The position numbers and the translations under genes are program-made. From IMG/VR virus record IMGVR_UViG_3300033145_000577, positions 1 to 40,683 of that record: a stretch of 40,683 nt of DNA. One strand, written 5' to 3'. Below the pieces are notes generated by a model. The model was not told the DNA's origin, did no database searches, and was given only the letters and a program-made list of their open reading frames with translations. Of this stretch, positions 7,003 through 14,405 are shown piece by piece. The DNA comes from a virus. Numbering within the stretch: position 1 is the first letter of the stretch; the number at the start of each line of letters is the position of its first letter.

Positions 7003-7443
7003 TTATTCTAAATAAGTTATTATAGCCTCTACTCTAGGGTTTTCCGTGTCTATCGCTGTAGGCTCAAATATTTGCCTCTTTACTATTTCGTCGTTATCGT
7101 CCTCTATACATTCGTATCTAGTTAGGGCGTCGCATAAAAATTTATCTTGTACGGCTAATACATTCATTTTATCCGATTTTCTCCTTGTCCCTTTGAATAA
7201 TTTATATTTTATACTTATTTCTCCGCCTAGTTTTAGTCCTGTTAATTGCGGGTATAACGCTATTTGATAATTCTTTTTTATTTCATTATAGGTCATATAA
7301 TGCCAATTAGGATAATTATTTAAGTTAATAATCGCTTTCTTATCCGCCTTAGTTTTTCTTGGTAACATTATAAATAACGGTAAAATTATTGTTATCTCTT
7401 TCTCGTTGTTTTTATTTTTTGGTTTAAATTTTTTGATAGGCAT
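7003..7443 (-). CDS. RusA-like Holliday junction resolvase
   Basis: This 146-residue protein matches the RusA family in length and motif order. Beta strands with GGEISIKYKLFKG lead into RRKSDKMNVLAVQDKFLCDA with D91, N94, D100 and D105, then IEDDNDEIV with D115 and D116. RusA uses a cluster of Asp residues to bind magnesium and cut four-way junctions, resolving replication or recombination intermediates before packaging. It works logically with the RecT and nuclease-translocase genes farther upstream in the transcript. The segment around residues 30-60 is more diverged. Confidence 0.75.
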   Translation of the reverse strand: MPIKKFKPKNKNNEKEITIILPLFIMLPRKTKADKKAIINLNNYPNWHYMTYNEIKKNYQIALYPQLTGLKLGGEISIKYKLFKGTRRKSDKMNVLAVQDKFLCDALTRYECIEDDNDEIVKRQIFEPTAIDTENPRVEAIITYLE

Positions 7444-7482
7444 GGGTTTATTTTTTTAATTTTTTATTATTTATAATCTAAC

Positions 7483-7785
7483 TTACTTAATTATTCGCTC
7501 CTTAACTAAATGCCGTCTTAGTTTCTGCGGTAAAAATCTATAAATATTATAAACGTCCTCGGCTCTAAATCTAATTTCTCTAAATTTTCCGTTTATTCTC
7601 TTATCGAAAGCAAACGGGTATTTTTTTAATAATTCGCTCATTCTTGGCGACGCCTCGTATCCTATAAAAAATCCGTATTGCTCTTTTTGGAAATCGCTAG
7701 CTCTCCAAAATTTAGCAGAGTTATTATTTGCCTTATAATCCCTAAACATTATTATTAATATTTTCTCGTATTGACTTAGTTGCAT
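7483..7785 (-). CDS. Small winged-helix-like hypothetical protein
   Basis: This 100-residue protein is basic and has a pattern consistent with a winged helix: an N-terminal helix (LSQYEKILIIMFRDYKANN), a second block (FWRASDFQKEQ), a putative recognition helix (SPRMSELLKKYPFAFDKRIN) and a wing (GKFREIRFRAEDV). It may bind DNA as a small regulator or help replication. It sits between an HNH gene and the resolvase. No precise family was recognised. Confidence 0.6.
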   Translation of the reverse strand: MQLSQYEKILIIMFRDYKANNNSAKFWRASDFQKEQYGFFIGYEASPRMSELLKKYPFAFDKRINGKFREIRFRAEDVYNIYRFLPQKLRRHLVKERIIK

Positions 7786-7802
7786 ATTTTTTATGTAAAT
7801 AT

Positions 7803-8450
7803 TTAGCTTGTTAAATTCCTATTAAATAATTTTTCAAGTTCCCTTTCTTTTACTATAGATTTTCTTATTTCTCGTTTTTTGCCATGAAATTTATTGTGAC
7901 ATTTTATACATAATAAAATTAAATTTTTATCATTATGTAGTTCTTCGTGTCTTGGTGCTTCACTAGCGAATACTATGTGATGTACTTCAAATTTTTTAGC
8001 TTTATTTATATTAGCATTACACTTTTCACAAAATAAATATCCATTTTTATCTAAAAACTTTTTTCTATATTTTTGACAAGCTCTAAAATGTTTAGCGGTA
8101 TAAATATTTCTTTTTCCTCCGTATTTTGCTAAGGCTGATTTCCCGTCTTTATAGTTTGGGTTATTTTTCCCTTTTCTGTTTTCTATTAAATATTTATATT
8201 GACAATCGCTACTACAATAAATTTTAGTATGCAAAGATTTATATTTAAATGTTTTTTTACAATTTTTACAAATATTAATTCTTGTTTTATTCTTTAGTTT
8301 TTCTTGATTATTTTTTGTTATTTGTTTCGCTAATTCGTAACTACAATTATTACTGCAAGTTTTTTTATTATAGTTATAAAAATATTCTATTAAAAATTCT
8401 TTATTACAAATAACACAATTTCTTTTTTTAATTTTTTTTAATTTTTCCAT
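7803..8450 (-). CDS. HNH endonuclease with zinc-finger modules
   Basis: From the ATG at 8450 this is a 215-residue protein. Two small Cys pairs-of-pairs come first (CVICNKEF ... CSNNC; CKNCKKTF ... CSSDC), each a treble-clef-like zinc module. They are followed by a linker (KGKNNPNYKDG) and a C-terminal HNH nuclease: CEKCN, then FEVHHIVFASEAPRHEELHN, LILLCIKCHNKFHGKK. It is probably a free-standing homing endonuclease. An in-frame ATG at 8477 would add nine residues, but those codons form the 3' arm of a strong inverted repeat in the leader, so I prefer 8450. Codons are markedly AT-rich and T-ending. Confidence 0.85.
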   Translation of the reverse strand: MEKLKKIKKRNCVICNKEFLIEYFYNYNKKTCSNNCSYELAKQITKNNQEKLKNKTRINICKNCKKTFKYKSLHTKIYCSSDCQYKYLIENRKGKNNPNYKDGKSALAKYGGKRNIYTAKHFRACQKYRKKFLDKNGYLFCEKCNANINKAKKFEVHHIVFASEAPRHEELHNDKNLILLCIKCHNKFHGKKREIRKSIVKERELEKLFNRNLTS

Positions 8451-8461
8451 GTTTTCATTAG

Positions 8462-8538
8462 CTAAAAACCCATTCATTAATTTGCCTTACCCGCTAAGAT
8501 TTGGCTATTTAATAAATGGGTTTTTAGTCTTAGCGGGT
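8462..8538 (-). promoter_or_regulatory. Interlocked inverted repeats in HNH leader
   Basis: Two perfect inverted repeats are interleaved. A 13-bp pair joins 8515-8527 with 8462-8474 (CTAAAAACCCATT and its complement) and an 11-bp pair joins 8528-8538 with 8489-8499 (ACCCGCTAAGA and its complement). In the transcript the order is B', A', B, A, with B' directly next to A', so the stems are pseudoknotted or mutually exclusive. The A arm includes the codons after the optional start at 8477. It could switch transcription or translation of the HNH gene, or be a homing/recombination site. Confidence 0.5.
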
Positions 8539-8573
8539 TAGTTATGCTTTTAGTATATCACAAATATAATACT

Positions 8574-8963
8574 TTAGCTATTAAATTTTTTATTAAAATT
8601 ATCCTGCGTATAGCTCGCTAAACTAATAGCCTCTATTAATCCCAAGAAAGCGGGTACATAAGTCCAACAAAACAATAAATATAAAATGCCTAGCCCTGTT
8701 TGTTTTAAATAAAATTTATGTACTCCAAATCCTCCTAAAAATAGAGCCAAAAAGAACGCTACCCATTTATTTTTTTTATCGCTTGTTAAAATGTTTTCTT
8801 CTTTTTTAGGCTTATCAAAATAATTTGGCTCTTTGCTTTCTGTTATTGCTACGGCTAAAATTAAACCGTTAGCCAGTCCTCGCATGTATTCGCTTTGGTC
8901 AAAATTTCCCTTTGAACATTGAATATCACGCATATTTTTTAGTTCTTTTAGTTTGTCTTTCAT
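8574..8963 (-). CDS. TM2-domain membrane protein
   Basis: This is a 129-residue protein. Residues 1-55 form a soluble region with a YMRGLANGLILAVAI helix. Residues about 65-113 form a clear TM2 domain: KNKWVAFFLALFLGGFGVHK with the typical GGFGVHKFYL turn, then a second membrane helix (GILYLLFCWTYVPAFLGLIE). TM2 proteins are small two-helix inner-membrane proteins of mostly unknown function. A phage copy next to the recombination genes may serve host takeover or superinfection exclusion; that is inference. The lysis genes are far away. Confidence 0.8.
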   Translation of the reverse strand: MKDKLKELKNMRDIQCSKGNFDQSEYMRGLANGLILAVAITESKEPNYFDKPKKEENILTSDKKNKWVAFFLALFLGGFGVHKFYLKQTGLGILYLLFCWTYVPAFLGLIEAISLASYTQDNFNKKFNS

Positions 8964-9019
8964 AATTTTTTTTATTAATTAATTTAAAAATATTAGTATA
9001 CCTTTACCTATTTACCTAA

Positions 9020-11149
9020 TTATCCGTTAAACCCTTGTAAACGCACAAGCCCCTCATCACTTGAAAATAGCATATCACCTCTGCCGAGTAGTTTTTCTGC
9101 TCCCGCCTCGTCTAGTAATACTCGGCTATCGGTTTCTTTAGCCGTTCTAAATGCTACCTTAGTGCTAAAATTTGCTTTTATCGAGCCAGTTATAATATCT
9201 ACACTAGGGCGTTGCGTCGCTATAATTAAATGTATCCCGCATGCTCTAGCTTTTTGTGCAAGTATTAATACATGCCTACTAATTTCTTTGCTAAAATCTA
9301 TCTTTTCAATTTTTGTTTTATATTCTCCCTTTCGCTCCCCGCTCTTATATTTTTCCTTTGTCTTTACTTCCTCCTCCTGTACTTGCCCGCCTAAAACTAA
9401 GTCGCCGAACTCGTCTATAACTATAACTTTATATCTCATTTCTCCGTCGTACTCTTCTATGTTCCTAGCCCCCGCCTCTGAAAGTTTAGTATAGCGGTTA
9501 TTCATTTCTTCCACTAAGCCGTCTAGTGCTAAATAAATGTCTTCCGTTTCTGTGTAGTATTGTTTTGCTATGCCTCTAAACTGGGCTAGCTCTACTAATT
9601 TCGGGTCAAATAAATGTAAATCTACATCTTTATTTTCTGATAACTGGCTAATTAAAGAATTTAAAAATACTGATTTACCGCTACCGGTCGCTCCGGCTAT
9701 TAGCATGTGCGGGGCTTTTCTTATGTCAAAACGGTGCTCCTCTCCTAGTAGGTTTATCCCCATAGCTAAATTAAAACCGTCGGTTACTGGTTTACGTTCT
9801 ACAAAAATCCTTTTTTCTTTTGGTACTTCAAAACCTATTAAAGTGGTGTTAGGTATCGGTGCTAAAACTCTTACGCCGGTAACTCCTACTACTTGCTCTA
9901 TGTCCGCCGTGTAGCCTTTTAGCTTACTCATTTTTAAGGCTATGGTCGGGTCGTATTGGTATAGGTCTACGGTATGCCCTGAAATCTTACTAACGAAATC
10001 AATAATCATTCCGTGTTCCATTAATTTAGCTTTTATTTTGTCTTGTATTTGCATATCTTTATAATTAATACGTTTAGCCGTCGTAAAATTTCGCTCGGCT
10101 GTTTTTAATAATTTACGCATGTTGCCCGCATGCTGAATTTTCTTTTTAAGTAGGTCGGTAATATTATCTACTTTTAACTTTTTCATTTGCTTAGCTCTCT
10201 CCTCGGGCTCATCTAGTCTATGTATGTAGGCTAGTATAGCTATCTCGTTGTCGTAAAAATCATTAATATTTGGTATAAAAACCGACTCTCCGTTTATAGC
10301 TCTGATAACGTCGCCATAAAATCTAAAATAAAAGTCAAAAAATTCCTCGTTCTCTTCAAATACTATTTCGTACTCTTTTAATTGGGGCTGTCCTAAATTC
10401 TTCCCGCTATTTTTTGTACTTTTTACCTCTTCGTAGATCATACTATATGGTGGCTCGCCATACTCTGCGTAGGCTAAAAAATAATATTGTACCGCTTGTA
10501 TGATTTTAGCCCCGTCTATTTTATCGGGGTTACTAAATGATTTACACGTTTTATAATCTACTACCGAAATCCTACCCTTTCCTTTCCCCTTTTTATTTCT
10601 AATTATTTTATCGATAAAGCCTCGTAGCGGTATAGGCAAAACTAGCCTTTGCCCGTTGTGCTCTATATCTATAGCGGTGTGTATTTCTTTTTCGGTTTCT
10701 ATTATTTCCTCCTTGCTATGGTCTTTCGCTTGTAGGTAACTACTAAAAGAAAAGCTATAAATTTCTTGCATTTTCTGTTTATTTGGCACGGCTTTGCTAA
10801 AGTCTATAAATTTGTCGTCGTACCCTACTAAATATTTCATTCCCTCCTCTAGTCCTATCTTAACGGGGTCTTTTTTCTTTTCCTTTATAGCGTTGTAATA
10901 AAACTGCATAGCTCTATGAAATGTTTTACCGTTTACTAACGGCGTCCCGTTAGCACTCTCTATGTTGTCGTGGTTTATATATCGTATTTTAAACATCATG
11001 GGGTTAGTAGAAAATCTACATAGACTACTAGCTGAAAAATAATCTAACGGGAAATCATTTACATTTTTAAGCTTTACTATTCTGCTCGTTATTCTCGGTA
11101 GGCTTTTCATTTTTTGTTTCCTCGTTTTTTTCTTTATTATTTTCCTCAT
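9020..11149 (-). CDS. RecB-type nuclease fused to FtsK-type DNA translocase
   Basis: This is a single 709-residue chain. The N-terminal part (about 30-280) is a RecB/Cas4-type PD-(D/E)XK nuclease: YFSASSL, H78 in GKTFHRAMQ, D180 in LRGFID, D198 and K200 in VVDYKT, and Q219 in QAVQYY. The C-terminal part (about 380-709) is an FtsK/SpoIIIE motor: APIPNTTLIGFEVPK (alpha/beta strand), Walker A GATGSGKS 486-493, Walker B VIVIDEFGD 575-583, ATQRPS 644-649 and GRGDMLF. The chain stops where the motor ends, so no DNA-sequence-reading gamma domain follows. It probably resects double-stranded ends while translocating, feeding single strands to RecT. The start overlaps RecT by 83 bases (ATG 11149) or 44 bases (ATG 11110). 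Confidence 0.9.
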   Translation of the reverse strand: MRKIIKKKTRKQKMKSLPRITSRIVKLKNVNDFPLDYFSASSLCRFSTNPMMFKIRYINHDNIESANGTPLVNGKTFHRAMQFYYNAIKEKKKDPVKIGLEEGMKYLVGYDDKFIDFSKAVPNKQKMQEIYSFSFSSYLQAKDHSKEEIIETEKEIHTAIDIEHNGQRLVLPIPLRGFIDKIIRNKKGKGKGRISVVDYKTCKSFSNPDKIDGAKIIQAVQYYFLAYAEYGEPPYSMIYEEVKSTKNSGKNLGQPQLKEYEIVFEENEEFFDFYFRFYGDVIRAINGESVFIPNINDFYDNEIAILAYIHRLDEPEERAKQMKKLKVDNITDLLKKKIQHAGNMRKLLKTAERNFTTAKRINYKDMQIQDKIKAKLMEHGMIIDFVSKISGHTVDLYQYDPTIALKMSKLKGYTADIEQVVGVTGVRVLAPIPNTTLIGFEVPKEKRIFVERKPVTDGFNLAMGINLLGEEHRFDIRKAPHMLIAGATGSGKSVFLNSLISQLSENKDVDLHLFDPKLVELAQFRGIAKQYYTETEDIYLALDGLVEEMNNRYTKLSEAGARNIEEYDGEMRYKVIVIDEFGDLVLGGQVQEEEVKTKEKYKSGERKGEYKTKIEKIDFSKEISRHVLILAQKARACGIHLIIATQRPSVDIITGSIKANFSTKVAFRTAKETDSRVLLDEAGAEKLLGRGDMLFSSDEGLVRLQGFNG

Positions 11150-11909
11150 TTTTTTTATTATTATCTTTTAATAAATTACCCATTCTTAACTTGTCGCCGG
11201 TCTTTAATGCTTTCTTAGTTCTATCCGCTATTACGCTGTCCTTATTGTCTTCCGCTACCGCTTTGTAAATAGTTTCATTTTTAGGTACTAACTTAGCTAC
11301 CTGTTTTAAAACTGTTTTCTTCCACATCCATAGCTCGGGGTCGTTCTTCTCTTTCCACGGTGTAAAATCCGTGCTAAAACTTTTGCTAAAATGTTTTCCT
11401 ATGTGCATTATATCTTTTTTCTTCATTACTTTCATTACTTTTCCTCCCGCCTGTAATTCTACTATAACGTACGCCCCTATAGCCTCGCCTCTGTCGTCTG
11501 CAAATATATCGGGGTTATGTTTCAGCACTCCGTTTGTATAATCAAATTTATCTTTGCTATATACTATTTCCGAAATAATAGCCCTTGCTCCGGCTCTATA
11601 GAATAATGTTACTAGCCCTTGGTATCCTAGTTGAAATTGTGCTACTTTTCCGTAGGGTAAAACGTACGCCTCTCCGCTAACGTCTGACGGCATTAATTCT
11701 AACTGTGCCATAGTCATAAAACTATTGATTAAACTAGAGGGCTCACAATTTAATAATTTCGGCGTCTTTTGGACGGCAGAAATTACACCGCTTAAAAATT
11801 TTAACGCTTTTTTAGGGTCGCCAAAATAATTATTGATTTGATTTTGATATTGTTTCGCTAATATCATTTTTAAATCGTTCGGTGTTTTTAATTCAATTTG
11901 TGTTGTCAT
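11067..11909 (-). CDS. recT: RecT-like single-strand annealing protein
   Basis: This 280-residue protein matches the RecT family. It contains LINSFMTMAQLELMPSDVSG, GEAYVLPYGKVAQFQLGYQG, VTLFYRAGARAI and the later basic region DPELWMWKKTVLKQVAKLVP. RecT coats single-stranded DNA and anneals it to a complement, allowing phage recombination without host RecA. The tail is Lys/Glu/Asn-rich (NNKKNEENNKEKN), and this low-complexity tail is the part that overlaps the start of the nuclease-translocase gene. A normal RecT partner is RecE or a stand-alone exonuclease; here the partner is the fused nuclease-FtsK protein. Confidence 0.92.
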   Translation of the reverse strand: MTTQIELKTPNDLKMILAKQYQNQINNYFGDPKKALKFLSGVISAVQKTPKLLNCEPSSLINSFMTMAQLELMPSDVSGEAYVLPYGKVAQFQLGYQGLVTLFYRAGARAIISEIVYSKDKFDYTNGVLKHNPDIFADDRGEAIGAYVIVELQAGGKVMKVMKKKDIMHIGKHFSKSFSTDFTPWKEKNDPELWMWKKTVLKQVAKLVPKNETIYKAVAEDNKDSVIADRTKKALKTGDKLRMGNLLKDNNKKNEENNKEKNEETKNEKPTENNEQNSKA

Positions 11910-11937
11910 AAAATTACTTTTAAACTCGTTAATTAAA

Positions 11938-12180
11938 TTACTTATTTATTTTTATGTATTCTATTAAGTTCTTGCCCTTAATAAAATAATTTGTACTCTT
12001 CCCGCTACCCGTCTTAGTAGCTTTTAAAACTCGCTCCTTTACGGGTTTCCATAGCTCGTCTATTATAATGTTCTTGCAAACAAAATAAGATTTGTTAGTT
12101 CCCATTAAACCGCCCTCCGTTATTTCGGTTAAGTTATAATCTATACTCGGGTCTATTTTTTCCATAATTTTTTTTGTCAT
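11938..12180 (-). CDS. Hypothetical protein ahead of recT
   Basis: This 80-residue protein has a strand-rich N-terminal half (EITEGGLMGTNKSYFVCKNI) and a basic C-terminal half (KERVLKATKTGSGKSTNYFI). The GSGKST stretch looks like a P-loop, but the rest of an ATPase is absent, so nucleotide binding is doubtful; a basic nucleic-acid-binding role is more likely. It is the first gene after the promoter candidate at 12243-12215 and precedes recT by 28 bases, so it may be a recombination accessory. Confidence 0.6.
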   Translation of the reverse strand: MTKKIMEKIDPSIDYNLTEITEGGLMGTNKSYFVCKNIIIDELWKPVKERVLKATKTGSGKSTNYFIKGKNLIEYIKINK

Positions 12181-12214
12181 AATTTCTTTTTATTTTAAAT
12201 TTTATTATGTCTAT

Positions 12215-12243
12215 ATCATATCACATGACTTATTATTTGTCTA
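12215..12243 (-). promoter_or_regulatory. Sigma70-like promoter for the recombination genes
   Basis: TAGACA (12243-12238; five of six bases match TTGACA) is followed after exactly 17 bases by TATGAT (12220-12215; five of six match TATAAT) on the minus strand. It overlaps the 3' end of the upstream gene and lies 34 bases before the first recombination-operon start at 12180. The architecture is nearly identical to the promoter candidate at 15694-15666. Confidence 0.6.
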
Positions 12244-12763
12244 ATACCTCAAAATGATAAGGTGTTCCTGACTGATTAGGATATAAAGTAAAGTCCGACA
12301 AATCTTTTTCCCAAATTCTCAAGCAATGTTTTCTATTTTTATTATTTAAGCTAACAGTAAATTTCTGCCCCTTTTCTGCCGAACCCCAAATATCCTCAAT
12401 ATCAGTACACTCTAATTTCATTGTCTTTGGTGTAATTTTTATATCCCAAAAACTTATTTGTTTCGTTCCTCCTCCGCTTGTGCAAGTACATTTATATTTT
12501 TTCATATTTTTTTTAGTTAGTTTTTTTATTTTTCCACTATGCCCGCATTTAGTACATTTCATATCTAAGTCTTTTATTGCCTCCTCAAATCTCCAACTTA
12601 TTTTCTCTCCTCGTATCTTCTCGGCTATATAAAATAATATACATGCCGGTATTGTAAATAAATACGCTAAATCTCTTTTAAAAGACTTTTTAACTTCTAT
12701 TTTAAATTTATTTACCTCTACGCCTAACTCCGCTATTTCTTGTTTTAAAGTTTTATTTTTCAT
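12233..12763 (-). CDS. Membrane protein with zinc-ribbon and C-terminal domain
   Basis: This is a 176-residue protein. An amphipathic helix (about 5-30) leads into one membrane segment (about 31-50, DLAYLFTIPACILFYIAEKI). Then a zinc site with CTKC (70-73) and CTC (92-94) precedes a beta-rich C-terminal region (KFTVSLNNKNRKHCLRIWEK). The topology suggests membrane anchoring with a cytoplasmic zinc/beta domain. No family was recognised. The recombination promoter starts within its last codons. Confidence 0.65.
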   Translation of the reverse strand: MKNKTLKQEIAELGVEVNKFKIEVKKSFKRDLAYLFTIPACILFYIAEKIRGEKISWRFEEAIKDLDMKCTKCGHSGKIKKLTKKNMKKYKCTCTSGGGTKQISFWDIKITPKTMKLECTDIEDIWGSAEKGQKFTVSLNNKNRKHCLRIWEKDLSDFTLYPNQSGTPYHFEVLDK

Positions 12764-12765
12764 AT

Positions 12766-13008
12766 TTATAATAATGTAGCTTGATTACCTTTTGTTAGGT
12801 CGGTAATATAGCCTACTTGGTCTTTTAATTTATTAAATAATTCTACGCTTACGCCGGCGGAGATAAATTTTGTTTTTTTATATTTTTCCCCTAACGCCTT
12901 GCTACCGTATCCGCTCCTAGCTAAATATAAATATCTATTGTCGCATTCTACTAACCATACTATCCGCCCGCCTCCTTTTTTATTGTCGTTTAGGTCTACA
13001 TGGGGCAT
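12766..13008 (-). CDS. Hypothetical protein, 80 residues
   Basis: This small protein has a beta-like core (GGRIVWLVECDNRYLYLARS) and a helix (SVELFNKLKDQVGYITDLTK). No known family was recognised. Its start codon overlaps the end of the preceding gene by 13 bases and it ends 2 bases before the next start, so it sits inside a tightly packed early operon and is very likely translated with its neighbours. Confidence 0.6.
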   Translation of the reverse strand: MPHVDLNDNKKGGGRIVWLVECDNRYLYLARSGYGSKALGEKYKKTKFISAGVSVELFNKLKDQVGYITDLTKGNQATLL

Positions 13009-13256
13009 AATAATTTATTATTTATTTTTCTATCTATCTCCTCCATTGCTAACTTTTTTACTAACTCTTTGCTAGCTCTATACGCTGTTTTTATTTCTCC
13101 GTAATCTTTATTATCCTCTCGTCTTGTTATGCCAATTATATTAGCGGGTCTAAACCCCTCTAGCTTAGGGTTTCTATATTTTCCTATTATTCTTAGGTCG
13201 TAAATATTCCCTAAATAAATAATAGTATATATAATTTTAGCTTGTCTATATTCCAT
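12996..13256 (-). CDS. Hypothetical protein, 86 residues
   Basis: This is a small basic protein with an N-terminal beta-strand pair (YRQAKIIYTIIYLGNIYDLR) and a C-terminal charged helix (ASKELVKKLAMEEIDRKINN). No membrane segment or zinc site is present and no family was recognised. It overlaps the next gene by 13 bases, typical of coupled phage early genes. Confidence 0.6.
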   Translation of the reverse strand: MEYRQAKIIYTIIYLGNIYDLRIIGKYRNPKLEGFRPANIIGITRREDNKDYGEIKTAYRASKELVKKLAMEEIDRKINNKLLCPM

Positions 13257-13273
13257 AAAATTATTAAATTATT

Positions 13274-13738
13274 TTATTTATTTTTCCAACGTTGCTCGCC
13301 GTACATTCCGTTATAGGCTATATCTATACTTTTCTTAGAGCTTACCGGCATTACTGTAATAACTTCAAAAGTTTCTTCTAGGTCTTTTACGTAAACTTGA
13401 TGAGGTAATAAATTACTATACGGTACTAAACCCCCGCCCTTATTTCCGCATAAAATAATTGAATTGCAATCTTTCGGTAATTTAAAACTTAGGCAACCTC
13501 CCGTAGTATCAAAAACGCTTTTTTCTATCTTTACGTAGCTAGGAAATCTTATTTTATCCCTACCTCCGTTTAAATTGTCTTTCATTTCTTGTATTTTGTT
13601 TTTTATTTCTCTTCTTTTATCGCTCCTTTTTTCTTCGTTTGCATAAAATATACTTCTCTCTCTCTCTGCTTTTTTGTCTTCTCTTTTTAGTTCTCCCTCT
13701 AATTTTTTAATGTCTGCTTTTGTAATTTTTTTACTCAT
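13274..13738 (-). CDS. Coiled-coil hypothetical protein, 154 residues
   Basis: The first 60 residues are a highly charged coiled coil (ADIKKLEGELKREDKKAERE, KRSDKRREIKNKIQEM). The rest is a compact Gly-rich beta domain (FDTTGGCLSFKLPKDCNSII, CGNKGGGLVPYSNLL). No family was recognised. It overlaps the end of the lysozyme-like gene by 8 bases, so the two are probably translated together and might form a membrane-proximal complex. Confidence 0.6.
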   Translation of the reverse strand: MSKKITKADIKKLEGELKREDKKAERERSIFYANEEKRSDKRREIKNKIQEMKDNLNGGRDKIRFPSYVKIEKSVFDTTGGCLSFKLPKDCNSIILCGNKGGGLVPYSNLLPHQVYVKDLEETFEVITVMPVSSKKSIDIAYNGMYGEQRWKNK

Positions 13739-14390
13739 AATATTTGTTTACATTACTTAGCCAGTGATCATGGTACTGCGTCCATTTACTGCCTACGTAT
13801 TTGTTTACTATTTTTTCGGGGGTGTCTAGCCCCTCGTTTAAATAAAGTCTTTTTAATAAATTAGCCTCGGTACGTGCTCCGGCTTTTTCGTCATTAAAAC
13901 ATCTTAAAAAACTACCGTCCGCTCGTATTTTTTTAATTCCCCAAAAATTAAAACAATTATTTTTATCATAACTAGTAACAAAATGCTTGCCTAGTGTGCT
14001 CTCTGCATTCGCGATGCCTATGCTTAGCCCTATTAGTTTTACTTGCTCGTCTATTCCGTCGCCAAATTCTATGCCGGCGTTTTTAATTTCTTGTCCCATT
14101 ACGCCCATAGTTTCCAGTATATCGTCGTACTTGTTTAGCTTATCGTTTTCGGCTCTGTGTGCCTCTGTGCGTGTTCTTAATAAGTTTATGGCTTGATTAT
14201 CCGCTATACTGCCTATAAGCTCATTTTGAGCGTGTTCTAGCGATAATCTATTACTATTAATTATCATACTAGGCATTAATCCTAGTAAAACCGTAACTAG
14301 TACATATTTTCTAATAGTCCTACTTCGTTTTAGCACTTTTTTACGCCTTAAATAATAACTTTCAAATTGTTTTTTGTTTTTGTTTTTCAT
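13731..14390 (-). CDS. Membrane-anchored lysozyme-like protein
   Basis: This is a 219-residue protein. A basic N-terminus is followed by one membrane segment at about 29-45 (YVLVTVLLGLMPSMIIN) with no clear signal-peptidase site, so it is probably anchored with its main domain outside. The domain has GIANAESTLGKHF with a candidate catalytic Glu, NNCFNFWGIKK, and a C-terminal WTQYHDHWLSNVNKYY helix, the pattern of glucosaminidase or lysozyme-like muralytic enzymes. It sits in the early small-gene block, not in the lysis cassette, so it may remodel the wall early or block superinfection. The enzyme class is inferred from motifs only. Confidence 0.6.
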   Translation of the reverse strand: MKNKNKKQFESYYLRRKKVLKRSRTIRKYVLVTVLLGLMPSMIINSNRLSLEHAQNELIGSIADNQAINLLRTRTEAHRAENDKLNKYDDILETMGVMGQEIKNAGIEFGDGIDEQVKLIGLSIGIANAESTLGKHFVTSYDKNNCFNFWGIKKIRADGSFLRCFNDEKAGARTEANLLKRLYLNEGLDTPEKIVNKYVGSKWTQYHDHWLSNVNKYYE

Positions 14391-14405
14391 TTTGGTTAAT
14401 TATAG

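Noticed and set aside
11938-12180. P-loop ATPase because of GSGKST
   Set aside because: The protein is only 80 residues and has no Walker B or surrounding NTPase fold, so the motif is probably chance in a basic segment.
12996-13008. Frameshift fusion of the 86- and 80-residue genes
   Set aside because: The 13-base overlap is normal for coupled genes and no slippery sequence is present.
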